Assembly: GCA_033064195.1 (NCBI GenBank)
Contig: JARBJD010000044.1
Span: forward strand, 248,001-312,000
DNA from: Blattamonas nauphoetae
Lineage: Eukaryota; Preaxostyla; Oxymonadida
Direction: 5' to 3'
DNA: 64,000 nt
The position numbers and the translations under genes are program-made. This document shows, piece after piece, positions 23,301-35,036 of this stretch. Below the pieces are notes generated by a model. It was not told the DNA's origin and made no database searches. It was given only the letters and a program-made list of their open reading frames with translations. Numbering within the stretch: position 1 is the stretch's first letter; every line of letters begins with the position of its first letter.

Positions 23301-26300
23301 ATCTTGAACGAAATCTCAAAGACATTCTGTTCAGATCTTCGTGGATCTCTCTCCTGAGCCACATTCTGTTTGATGCTCATATGTTCGCACGGTACTGTAC
23401 CTACCAGACGCAATTTCCAGCCATCGCACTGGCACTGAGTCTTAGAGCAAAGTTTTGTCAGTGTTGTTTTGTTTATGTTTGAAGGAAGTCTGTACAGTGA
23501 AAACTAGTGATTATCCACTGAAGTTTGTTCGAAAGACGAGTGAAGAGATGACTCCCCGAACCACCTTCCCACAACCTGCAACACAACTAACACTTGTTTC
23601 AGATTCAACCACAGACTGTACCCAAACTTCAGTAATGCGCTGAGATCCGTGAACAGCAGAATGAACTCCAAACACTTGATGAAGAAGTTTGGGGTCCTGT
23701 CTTTGAATTGGGTCATATTGATGAAGACCATATTGATTTCCTAGTTCTGAACAGCGACACTCTTTTCATCGGGCCTGGAGGCTTTTTGCTTTTTTGCCCG
23801 CTGGTCATGACTCTCCGTCTGAGAGAAGCGCGACGTCCAAACATTGACTCCGTTTACAGACCGAGTTTGCACGAGAAAGGGAACAAATCCACATTTCCAC
23901 GTTGAGATCCCACACACTCGACGTGGTCTCATAGACATGTCATGAACCCGGTCCGTGTCACCAACCCGGAACCTGGGGTCCAAATAAACTATATTGGTCC
24001 AACTAAGAAAAAAATAAAATTTTGGAATTTTCCTCCCACTGGATCCCAAAAAATCCTCACAATAGCTCTTTTCAACCCCTTTTTTCATGTGTTCTCGTCA
24101 TAACTTCACAACCTGTGAACCGATTTTGATGAAATTTTCCAGAGAAACGTTTGCTTCATGAAATGAACATTTTGAAAAAGAAAGTGGCAAGAAAATAATG
24201 GGTATCTGGGAAGATATGAAAAAAGGCTGTTTTTCGCCCAGAAAAATTTCATGGGAAAAAAATTTCCATTTTTTCGAGTGTCTTTTATCGATATGTTTAC
24301 GAAAATAAGGATTTTTCTTCGGCTTCAAACGGATATCTGGATAAGGAAAAAGGATCGTCAAAAGTTTGGAGAATGTGTGGCGTTTCGCTGTGTAACGTAT
24401 TTTGAGGTTTTCTCGGGATCCAGTGGGAGGAAAATTCCAAAATTTTATTTTTTTCTTAGTTTGACCAAAAGTGATAATTCCAGAAAAAAGCACGAATTGT
24501 TGACATGGAACTCATTGGTGACGCCACTATCAAAAAAAATTGAATAAAAAACGAATTCGACTTTGTTTTTGGAAAGTACTCAAAATTTGCTTCAAAAAAG
24601 ACACTTTTCAAGAGATCATTTTTTCGCTTTTATTTTCGAATTTACGGCTAAATATTGACTACTCTGAAATGTCAATATTTTCAGTAGTAAGTGAGATAGA
24701 AACGAGAAGGAGTCAAATGAACAAAAATCAATTTGCGTTTAGATTGAAATTGAATTCTCGTTCCTTTTTTCCTAGGAGTATCGACTATGCCAGTTTGGTT
24801 CCCATTTCACTTATACCACTACTATCTCCACCTTCACTTTCCCAACATAGTTGAGACTATCGCACCGATTGCAGATGTCGGTTCGTCGTTTTACCCTTCC
24901 AAGGAGTATGGTCGCTTTTCGAAAGGCAGATTCCGTGATAGGTGATTCTGCCTGATCTTTCATGAACTCATAACATAAAGATCTTTTGTTCCTCAGTTAA
25001 CTATTTTCTCCCACTACCATTCTCAAGCTAGGTTCGAATTGTCCTTTTCGTCGATATTTCATCTAAGCTCCGCAATTTGTTGAGTGAAGATTCCTTTCAA
25101 AAATTTGAAAGGAGGTTTGGGTTTCATGATGTTCACTTCAATGTCCCTGGAGGTTTTGGTTATACAAAGTCCTTCCACTGTTGTATTTTAGCTCGATTCT
25201 GTGCTTGTCGGACTTTGGTCTCGTTCAAATCGAAACCAAAAGTCTTGAGATCACATATGCTAGACTTCGGACCAAGAATTAAGATGAGGAGAATTTGTTC
25301 ATCAAATCCCATTGTTTTGGAGCGATTTTTAGTCTCCTGACAAACTCGTGCAAAATTGATCAACCCGTGCAAATTCGATTTCGCTATCAACGAGTGGACC
25401 AATCTTCACCAAAATTAATCCAATAATACTTCACAATGAAACTCACATTTTGTGATTCTTTCTGATTCCAGAGTCTATGGGTCAGTGAACTGCTGTCGGT
25501 TTAAACCTGTTTTTTTTCGAACTTTAAGTAACTACAGATTTTTTTCTCAATGATTTAGTGAAAATTCATTTACGTTCGGAAGAAATGGGCCCTCGACTGA
25601 TTTGTTCACGATTTAGGTCATTTTGATTCGACGTTTTCTCGGCGAGTTTTGGGAGAAAAAATCAAAAATTTTCATTTTTTCTTGGTTGGACCACTTGCAT
25701 CACTTCGTGAAAAAATCTCGATTTTGTCCGGGTTCATCGATAAAACCGGGTTTATCAAGGGACTGTTGCTCATACCCTCAGATCGTTCGCATTCCTCGAT
25801 GTCTGACCAAAGACGAACGAGGGCATCCTATCGCACTCTAGTCCTGTTTCAGCGATATATCAATGGTTCTATACAAGTGGGAGCTTCCTTAAAGACATTG
25901 ATTTGACAGCGAATGCCTACTCTTCGCTTCACATCCGGTTCAACGCATGGCATCATTCGTTCACTCGGATTTAGACCCTATTGACTCCAATCAGCTCATT
26001 GGTTGTATGGTCACGATTACCTGGAACGGAGCCGGTTTGGGCAGTGGTTCCTGAAACAGCATTGCGTTATAGGTTTCACAATGTTCAGAGCAATGATCCC
26101 TTGAATGACAGCCAATCAAAGATTGCACGGAACGTCCTTCCCGCACTTCCCTCATCGGTTGGTCCATTGAGTCAAACAAAGTTCCTAACTTTCGATGGGC
26201 GGCCGTACGAAATCATGCCCCTGGATCAGTCCGAGATCCTGATGAAGACTCTCGACACAAGAAAGGAAAAGGAGAATCTTGAACGAAATCTCAAAGACAT

Positions 26301-29300
26301 TCTGTTCAGATCTTCGTGGATCTCTCTCCTGAGCCACATTCTGTTTGATGCTCATATGTTCGCACGGTACTGTACCTACCAGACGCAATTTCCAGCCATC
26401 GCACTGGCACTGAGTCTTAGAGCAAAGTTTTGTCAGTGTTGTTTTGTTTATGTTTGAAGGAAGTCTGTACAGTGAAAACTAGTGATTATCCACTGAAGTT
26501 TGTTCGAAAGACGAGTGAAGAGATGACTCCCCGAACCACCTTCCCACAACCTGCAACACAACTAACACTTGTTTCAGATTCAACCACAGACTGTACCCAA
26601 ACTTCAGTAATGCGCTGAGATCCGTGAACAGCAGAATGAACTCCAAACACTTGATGAAGAAGTTTGGGGTCCTGTCTTTGAATTGGGTCATATTGATGAA
26701 GACCATATTGATTTCCTAGTTCTGAACAGCGACACTCTTTTCATCGGGCCTGGAGGCTTTTTGCTTTTTTTGCCCGCTGGTCATGACTCTCCGTCTGAGA
26801 GAAGCGCGACGTCCAAACATTGACTCCGTTTACAGACCGAGTTTGCACGAGAAAGGGAACAAATCCACATTTCCACGTTGAGATCCCACACACTCGACGT
26901 GGTCTCATAGACATGTCATGAACCCGGTCCGTGTCACCAACCCGGAACCTGGGGTCCAAATAAACTATATTGGTCCAACTAAGAAAAAATAAAATTTTGG
27001 AATTTTCCTCCCACTGGATCCCAAAAATCCTCACAATAGCTCTTTTCAACCCCTTTTTCATGTGTTCTCGTCATAACTTCACAACCTGTGAACCGATTTT
27101 GATGAAATTTTCCAGAGAAACGTTTGCTTCATGAAATGAACATTTTGAAAAAAAGTGGCAAGAAAATAATGGGTATCTGGGAAGATATGAAAAAGGCTGT
27201 TTTTCGCCCAGAAAAATTTCATGGGAAAAAATTTCCATTTTTCGAGTGTCTTTTATCGATATGTTTACGAAAATAAGGATTTTCTTCGGCTTCAAACGGA
27301 TATCTGGATAAGGAAAAGGATCGTCAAAAGTTTGGAGAATGTGTGGCGTTTCGCTGTGTAACGTATTTTGAGGTTTTCTCGGGATCCAGTGGGAGGAAAA
27401 TTCCAAAATTTTATTTTTTCTTAGTTTGACCAAAAGTGATAATTCCAGAAAAAGCACGAATTGTTGACATGGAACTCATTGGTGACGCCACTATCAAAAA
27501 ATTGAATAAAAACGAATTCGACTTTGTTTTTGGAAAGTACTCAAAATTTGCTTCCAAAAAGACACTTTTCAAGAGATCATTTTTCGCTTTTATTTTCGAA
27601 TTTACGGCTAAATATTGACTACTCTGAAATGTCAATATTTTCAGTAGTAAGTGAGATAGAAACGAGAAGGAGTCAAATGAACAAAAATCAATTTGCGTTT
27701 AGATTGAAATTGAATTCTCGTTCCTTTTTTCCTAGGAGTATCGACTATGCCAGTTTGGTTCCCATTTCACTTATACCACTACTATCTCCACCTTCACTTT
27801 CCCAACATAGTTGAGACTATCGCACCGATTGCAGATGTCGGTTCGTCGTTTTACCCTTCCAAGGAGTATGGTCGCTTTTCGAAAGGCAGATTCCGTGATA
27901 GGTGATTCTGCCTGATCTTTCATGAACTCATAACATAAAGATCTTTTTGTTCCTCAGTTAACTATTTTCTCCCACTACCATTCTCAAGCTAGGTTCGAAT
28001 TGTCCTTTTCGTCGATATTTCATCTAAGCTCCGCAATTTGTTGAGTGAAGATTCCTTTCAAAAATTTGAAAGGAGGTTTGGGTTTCATGATGTTCACTTC
28101 AATGTCCCTGGAGGTTTTGGTTATACAAAGTCCTTCCACTGTTGTATTTTAGCTCGATTCTGTGCTTGTCGGACTTTGGTCTCGTTCAAATCGAAACCAA
28201 AAGTCTTGAGATCACATATGCTAGACTTCGGACCAAGAATTAAGATGAGGAGAATTTGTTCATCAAATCCCATTGTTTTGGAGCGATTTTTAGTCTCCTG
28301 ACAAACTCGTGCAAAATTGATCAACCCGTGCAAATTCGATTTCGCTATCAACGAGTGGACCAATCTTCACCAAAATTAATCCAATAATACTTCACAATGA
28401 AACTCACATTTTGTGATTCTTTCTGATTCCAGAGTCTATGGGTCAGTGAACTGCTGTCGGTTTAAACCTGTTTTTTTCGAACTTTAAGTAACTACAGATT
28501 TTTTTCTCAATGATTTAGTGAAAATTCATTTACGTTCGGAAGAAATGGGCCCTCGACTGATTTGTTCACGATTTAGGTCATTTTGATTCGACGTTTTCTC
28601 GGCGAGTTTTGGGAGAAAAAATCAAAAATTTTCATTTTTTCTTGGTTGGACCACTTGCATCACTTCGTGAAAAAATCTCGATTTTGTCCGGGTTCATCGA
28701 TAAAACCGGGTTTATCAAGGGACTGTTGCTCATACCCTCAGATCGTTCGCATTCCTCGATGTCTGACCAAAGACGAACGAGGGCATCCTATCGCACTCTA
28801 GTCCTGTTTCAGCGATATATCAATGGTTCTATACAAGTGGGAGCTTCCTTAAAGACATTGATTTGACAGCGAATGCCTACTCTTCGCTTCACATCCGGTT
28901 CAACGCATGGCATCATTCGTTCACTCGGATTTAGACCCTATTGACTCCAATCAGCTCATTGGTTGTATGGTCACGATTACCTGGAACGGAGCCGGTTTGG
29001 GCAGTGGTTCCTGAAACAGCATTGCGTTATAGGTTTCACAATGTTCAGAGCAATGATCCCTTGAATGACAGCCAATCAAAGATTGCACGGAACGTCCTTC
29101 CCGCACTTCCCTCATCGGTTGGTCCATTGAGTCAAACAAAGTTCCTAACTTTCGATGGGCGGCCGTACGAAATCATGCCCCTGGATCAGTCCGAGATCCT
29201 GATGAAGACTCTCGACACAAGAAAGGAAAAGGAGAATCTTGAACGAAATCTCAAAGACATTCTGTTCAGATCTTCGTGGATCTCTCTCCTGAGCCACATT

Positions 29301-31283
29301 CTGTTTGATGCTCATATGTTCGCACGGTACTGTACCTACCAGACGCAATTTCCAGCCATCGCACTGGCACTGAGTCTTAGAGCAAAGTTTTGTCAGTGTT
29401 GTTTTGTTTATGTTTGAAGGAAGTCTGTACAGTGAAAACTAGTGATTATCCACTGAAGTTTGTTCGAAAGACGAGTGAAGAGATGACTCCCCGAACCACC
29501 TTCCCACAACCTGCAACACAACTAACACTTGTTTCAGATTCAACCACAGACTGTACCCAAACTTCAGTAATGCGCTGAGATCCGTGAACAGCAGAATGAA
29601 CTCCAAACACTTGATGAAGAAGTTTGGGGTCCTGTCTTTGAATTGGGTCATATTGATGAAGACCATATTGATTTCCTAGTTCTGAACAGCGACACTCTTT
29701 TTCATCGGGCCTGGAGGCTTTTTGCTTTTTTTGCCCGCTGGTCATGACTCTCCGTCTGAGAGAAGCGCGACGTCCAAACATTGACTCCGTTTACAGACCG
29801 AGTTTGCACGAGAAAGGGAACAAATCCACATTTCCACGTTGAGATCCCACACACTCGACGTGGTCTCATAGACATGTCATGAACCCGGTCCGTGTCACCA
29901 ACCCGGAACCTGGGGTCCAAATAAACTATATTGGTCCAACTAAGAAAAAAATAAAATTTTGGAATTTTCCTCCCACTGGATCCCAAAAAATCCTCACAAT
30001 AGCTCTTTTCAACCCCTTTTTTCATGTGTTCTCGTCATAACTTCACAACCTGTGAACCGATTTTGATGAAATTTTCCAGAGAAACGTTTGCTTCATGAAA
30101 TGAACATTTTGAAAAAAAAAGTGGCAAGAAAATAATGGGTATCTGGGAAGATATGAAAAAAGGCTGTTTTTCGCCCAGAAAAATTTCATGGGAAAAAAAT
30201 TTCCATTTTTTCGAGTGTCTTTTATCGATATGTTTACGAAAATAAGGATTTTTCTTCGGCTTCAAACGGATATCTGGATAAGGAAAAAGGATCGTCAAAA
30301 GTTTGGAGAATGTGTGGCGTTTCGCTGTGTAACGTATTTTGAGGTTTTCTCGGGATCCAGTGGGAGGAAAATTCCAAAATTTTATTTTTTCTTAGTTTGA
30401 CCAAAAGTGATAATTCCAGAAAAAAGCACGAATTGTTGACATGGAACTCATTGGTGACGCCACTATCAAAAAAAATTGAATAAAAAACGAATTCGACTTT
30501 GTTTTTGGAAAGTACTCAAAATTTGCTTCAAAAAAGACACTTTTCAAGAGATCATTTTTTCGCTTTTATTTTCGAATTTACGGCTAAATATTGACTACTC
30601 TGAAATGTCAATATTTTCAGTAGTAAGTGAGATAGAAACGAGAAGGAGTCAAATGAACAAAAATCAATTTGCGTTTAGATTGAAATTGAATTCTCGTTCC
30701 TTTTTTCCTAGGAGTATCGACTATGCCAGTTTGGTTCCCATTTCACTTATACCACTACTATCTCCACCTTCACTTTCCCAACATAGTTGAGACTATCGCA
30801 CCGATTGCAGATGTCGGTTCGTCGTTTTACCCTTCCAAGGAGTATGGTCGCTTTTCGAAAGGCAGATTCCGTGATCGGTGATTCTGCCTGATCTTTCATG
30901 AACTCATAACATAAAGATCTTTTTGTTCCTCAGTTAACTATTTTCTCCCACTACCATTCTCAAGCTAGGTTCGAATTGTCCTTTTCGTCGATATTTCATC
31001 TAAGCTCCGCAATTTGTTGAGTGAAGATTCCTTTCAAAAATTTGAAAGGAGGTTTGGGTTTCATGATGTTCACTTCAATGTCCCTGGAGGTTTTGGTTAT
31101 ACAAAGTCCTTCCACTGTTGTATTTTAGCTCGATTCTGTGCTTGTCGGACTTTGGTCTCGTTCAAATCGAAACCAAAAGTCTTGAGATCACATATGCTAG
31201 ACTTCGGACCAAGAATTAAGATGAGGAGAATTTGTTCATCAAATCCCATTGTTTTGGAGCGATTTTTAGTCTCCTGACAAACT
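23181..31283. repeat. Tandem array, unit about 2.96 kb, 2.7 copies
   Basis: Copy 1 is 23181-26155, copy 2 is 26156-29115 and copy 3, truncated, is 29116-31283. Every copy starts CGGTTGGTCCATTGAGTC. Each contains the same coding-like stretch (MPLDQSEILMKTLDTRKEKE, then DILFRSSWISLLSHILFDAH), a later frame with ELQTLDEEVWGPVFELGHID, a foldback of about 0.6 kb (near 23.94-24.53 kb in copy 1), and about 1.6 kb of further sequence without recognised genes. Copies differ chiefly in homopolymer length, copy 2 being consistently shorter. Identity is very high otherwise, so the duplication is recent or the assembly is imperfect here. Similarity ends at 31283 within GTCTCCTGACAAACT. Confidence 0.92.
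23942..24531. mobile_element. Foldback with mismatched ends, copy 1
   Basis: The left end is of the AACCCGGTCCGTGTCACC type seen at 39541; the right end is the GGTGACGCCACTA type seen at 12818. The core halves still pair through CCTCCCACTGGATCCC and its complement. Corresponding copies lie at about 26.92-27.50 kb and 29.88-30.47 kb. The mixture suggests recombination or insertion between two families. Confidence 0.7.
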
Positions 31284-31776
31284 GGGATTCAATCCACGTG
31301 TGTGTTGTCTTTCTTCTCGCACGTCGTTTTTTGAATTTGTCTCACAAACAGGGCTTTCCACCCACGGAGCCGACTTGCTCAATTTGTTCAGATTTAAGAT
31401 TTTTCATGTTGATATAATTCGTGCGAACATTACCCTTGGAGCATTCGAAACAATTTCATCTTGATAGCGAGATCAGGGATTGATCACTTCCCCATATTTT
31501 TCTCAATGATACAAACTTTCTAATATCACATTCTAGTCATTCCACAATCAGAAATCGGTTCATGAAGTGATTGAAGAGACAATACTTTGACACAAACTGC
31601 CAGGAATGATCTTCTCGATGTCTCTTTTCATCTTTCCCATCTCCCATCGAATAAGAGTGTCCAGTATGGAACTGAGAAACTTTCGCACTCTTCTCTTCCT
31701 CTGTCACCCACTCCTGATGATTTCATATCCACTTTCAAAGTGCTTCTCGTTCTTCTTCATCCTGGCTGCGTCTACA
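31284..31776. other. Flank of tandem array, no clear gene
   Basis: About 490 bp beyond the array. A plus-strand open frame at 31587-31982 overlaps the likely 3' exon of the minus-strand gene that follows; I regard it as a shadow. No repeats noted. Confidence 0.35.
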
Positions 31777-34182
31777 GTGAGGACGTCGACACTTCAACAG
31801 CATCGAAGGGCAGTGTGTCACCGTTCGACGAGCGCAGGACATGTACGATGTTGATCGCGGCAACAACACAATCATGGATGAGTTGCAAAGTGGGCACGCA
31901 GAGAGGTGATGTTGTTGTGATCATGATTGTTTTCTGTTCCTTCCCTCTTGCCCGTGATGCGAACGACGAGTTGCGAGGTTAGCAAACAGACCGACAATGC
32001 GTTGAGAGAGACTGAGGTTCGAAGCGATGAGGTTCTGAGCAATTTGGATGAATAATGATGAAACAAGCAAATGAAACAGATCACTGATTGCGAGGGAGGA
32101 GCGATGTGAACGTTGCGGGCGAGGGGGACGATGCGAAGGATGTGCGCGGAAGGGACGATGTGAACGATGTGCGCGGTAGGGACGATGCGAAGGATGTGCG
32201 CGGAAGGGACGATGCGAAGGATGTGCGCGAGGGGACGATGCGAAGGATGTGCGCGGAAGGGACGATGCGAAGGATGTGCGCGGAAGGGACGATGTGAACG
32301 ATGTGCGCGAGGGGACGATGCGAAGGATGTGCGCGGAAGGGACGATGCGAAGGATGTGCGCGAGGGGGACGATGTGAACGATGTGCGCGGTAGGGACGAT
32401 GCGAAGGATGTGCGCGGAAGGGACGATGTGAACGATGTGCGCGAGGGGGACGATGCGAAGGATGTGCGCGGAAGGGACGATGCGAAGGATGTGCGCGGAA
32501 GGGACGATGTGAACGATGTGCGCGGTAGGGACGATGCGAAGGATGTGCGCGGAAGGGACGATGTGAACGATGTGCGCGGAAGGGACGATGCGAAGGATGT
32601 GCGCGGTAGGGACGATGTGAACGATGTGCGCGGTAGGGACGATGCGAAGGATGTGCGCGAGGGGGATGATGAGAAGGCTGTGTACAAACTGAGTGTGACT
32701 GGAGTCTGCTTGTTTCCGACGCGCGCGCCTGACTGTGGACTTGTTGGAGTGCTGAACGAGATGGAGGAGGACTGTGAGACTATTGTGAACGATTTGTTTG
32801 TTGAAACGGTGCGATTCTTTTCGTTATTTTTCTTCGACTCAGCCATCTTCTTCTGTATGATCAACTCCGTCTGATTGGAGCAAGTTGTGACGAACGTGTT
32901 CAATGTCTTGTCGACAAAGTCGTCGAGTATCCCCTGAATGATGTGGTCGACCGTCACCAACATCAAAATTGTCAGAATGCCCTTTGGGATGAGAGATAAG
33001 ACGGCGTTGCGAATGAAAGCGAGAAAGCTGATGATATTTTCGATTGAAGTGGGAGTGTGCGTGAGCGTGTGCGCATACGTGTGTGAGTGTGCAAGTGCAT
33101 GCGTGTGAGTGTGCGTGCGTGAGTGTGCAGGCGTGCGGGTGCGTGAGAATGTGTGTGGGCGTGCAGGAGTGAGTATGTGTGCGCGTGCAGGAGTGTGTGT
33201 GCGTGAGTGTGTGGATGTGCATATGCGCTGGTGCGATTGTGTGTGCGTAAAGCAAGTAGGAGGGAGATGAGTGTGGATCTCTTCGTCTGTTTCTGGCTCG
33301 TAATCAGGATCAGTTGAAGAGGCGTGATACTACCCAATTCCAGAAGCGTTGGTGCGAACAGAGAACTGGAGAGGAACATGAACATCGTTGAAATGTTCTC
33401 GATGATGGTGAAAGCGATGCTGGTTGACGAGGATGAATGAATTTTTGCGAGTGAGGAATGTGAGGGAGGAGTGGCGTTCTGAATGATGTCCAGGGCTGAT
33501 TCTTTTATTTCCTTGTTGAGGGTCTTCTCGCTGATATCCAGATGTACATTCACGCCATCGCATTCGATCAGCATATCCGAGTCTTGAAAGGAAATGTGGT
33601 TGTACCAGGAGAACGAGATGAAGAATCAAAGGAATTGTGTGTTTTAAGTCGAAGCACATGTCGATGAATCGATCCAGAATGGTGATGAGGAGTTGCATGA
33701 GGTTGTACTTGGTCAACAGCGAGTCGTTAGTGGCTTAGAGGATGGGAAAAGAGTGTTTAACACGTTTTGGGGAATCAATTGACGGAAATAGGCCGTTTAT
33801 ACAGAGTTTGAACGATGGGAGAGCAAGCTGTTTCGGATCCTCCAGAAAATTCAACGGAATGAATAAGGGCACTAATCCGTCGATAAAATGCGATGAAGGA
33901 CAAACTGGTGACAAGTGCAATGATGAAGAGCGCGGTTTGAGCGAAACGAGGAGTAAATTCCTTGGTCTCTTGTGTGATAACTTGAAGGAGTGGGAGACTG
34001 ACTAAAAGATGATCTCATTCAAGGCAGAGTCTTGGAAAGAAAGATGTGTGAGCGTATGAAAGCAATATTTGCAGTGGCGAGGGAATGCAGCAGATGAGAC
34101 CAGTCATCACGAAATATTTGTTGTGATTGTGATCTGCTGTGAGCGGACCAACAAATATCAGAACACCGTCTGTATCAAACAT
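31777..34182 (-). CDS. Hydrophobic helical-repeat protein with minisatellite, uncertain
   Basis: Minus-strand coding sense is visible in pieces. It runs from MFDTDGVLIFVGPLTADHNH (34182) through a hydrophobic helix (TALFIIALVTSLSFIAFY), then LTKYNLMQLLITILDRFIDM, ECDGVNVHLDISEKTLNKEI, IENISTMFMFLSSSLFAPTL, and after the TG-rich microsatellite HIIQGILDDFVDKTLNTFVT. The last exon may contain LQLIHDCVVAAINIVHVLRS. The long leucine-rich helices suggest a HEAT-like or membrane-associated protein. Several exon junctions do not keep phase with any GT..AG choice I can see, so it may be partly decayed. The 27-bp minisatellite lies between exons or encodes an RTSFASSLP repeat. I do not recognise the family. 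Confidence 0.35.
32095..32675. repeat. 27-bp minisatellite
   Basis: About 21 copies of a 27-bp unit of the form GGACGATGCGAAGGATGTGC plus GCGGAAG, with variants GATGTGAAC and GCGAGGGG. Two classes of unit alternate irregularly (GCGAAG versus GTGAAC; GGAAG versus GGTAG or GAGGG). Most units are 27 bp, so reading frames stay open on both strands: RTSFASSLP on minus, DVRGRDDAK on plus. A few 26- and 28-bp units rotate the frame. Confidence 0.95.
33050..33245. repeat. TG-rich microsatellite
   Basis: About 195 bp of interrupted GTGTGC/GTGAGTG repeats on the plus strand, probably inside an intron of the minus-strand gene. Irregular rather than a pure dinucleotide array. Confidence 0.9.
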
Positions 34183-35036
34183 TGGTTTTTATCCAGAACC
34201 TACAATTAAGTGAATTAGAGGGAGAGAAGGTTGACGAATGGAGATCACACTTGAAGTCGTTGCTATCGAAGTAATTGGAACCAGAAATTAGTTCTCCATA
34301 TCTTTGTGGTTCTCAGTATTAATCATCGCCTGAGAAAAGGGTGGTATCATGCCAAGTTCGACAAGGGTCAGACGAGGTGATGATCCGAGTATTCCAGACG
34401 AGAAAAAATTGCACAGTATGGACCTGTACGTCCCTATTTGTGTTGACTTCGATTGGATTCATCACGTTTGTCCGTGGATTTTGCCGACTTTGTAGGATCA
34501 TCGACAATCTGTGAAGAAGAACAAGATCAACATCAGTATCAACACTCCCCCACAACAATCCCTAAAAAAGGAACTAGATCAACAACAACACTACCATTAT
34601 TCCAGACCATTCCTCAACAAGAAGAAAATAATAATTAATACAAGCAATCCATGCAAACTCTCCTTTTCCTTAAAAACAATGACACGAAGAAGAAAGAAAA
34701 CATCCTCTCATCTCCTCCGCAATCACCGACAATCGCGCAAAGATTCACACAACTTTCGCCATTCTTAGTCTCAAATTCAGAAGGACAGATCAAGATTTAC
34801 CCTTTATTATCTTCTTTTCATTCAATCGGGAGAAACTTTCACTTTCAGATAATATTATTGTCTATCTTTGATGTATTTACTTTGACAGAGTTTTCTAAAG
34901 ACAATTTGGTGTTTTCCATTTTTTCGAAATCACCCAGAAAATTATGGGTATTTTTGGAAAGCCCTGCTCACAAATCAATCGGCTGCTCGTAGTCAGTGAA
35001 AGATAAGCTCTCCCGCACCTGCGTGATTGTGATGTC
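34183..35036. other. No gene recognised
   Basis: About 850 bp, AT-rich on its right side. Open frames at 34453-34992 are short, rich in Ser/Thr/Lys and do not resemble a family. Confidence 0.35.

Noticed and set aside
32088-32874. Plus-strand protein of DVRGRDDAK repeats
   Set aside because: Arises from the minisatellite staying open on both strands; flanking coding sense is on the minus strand.
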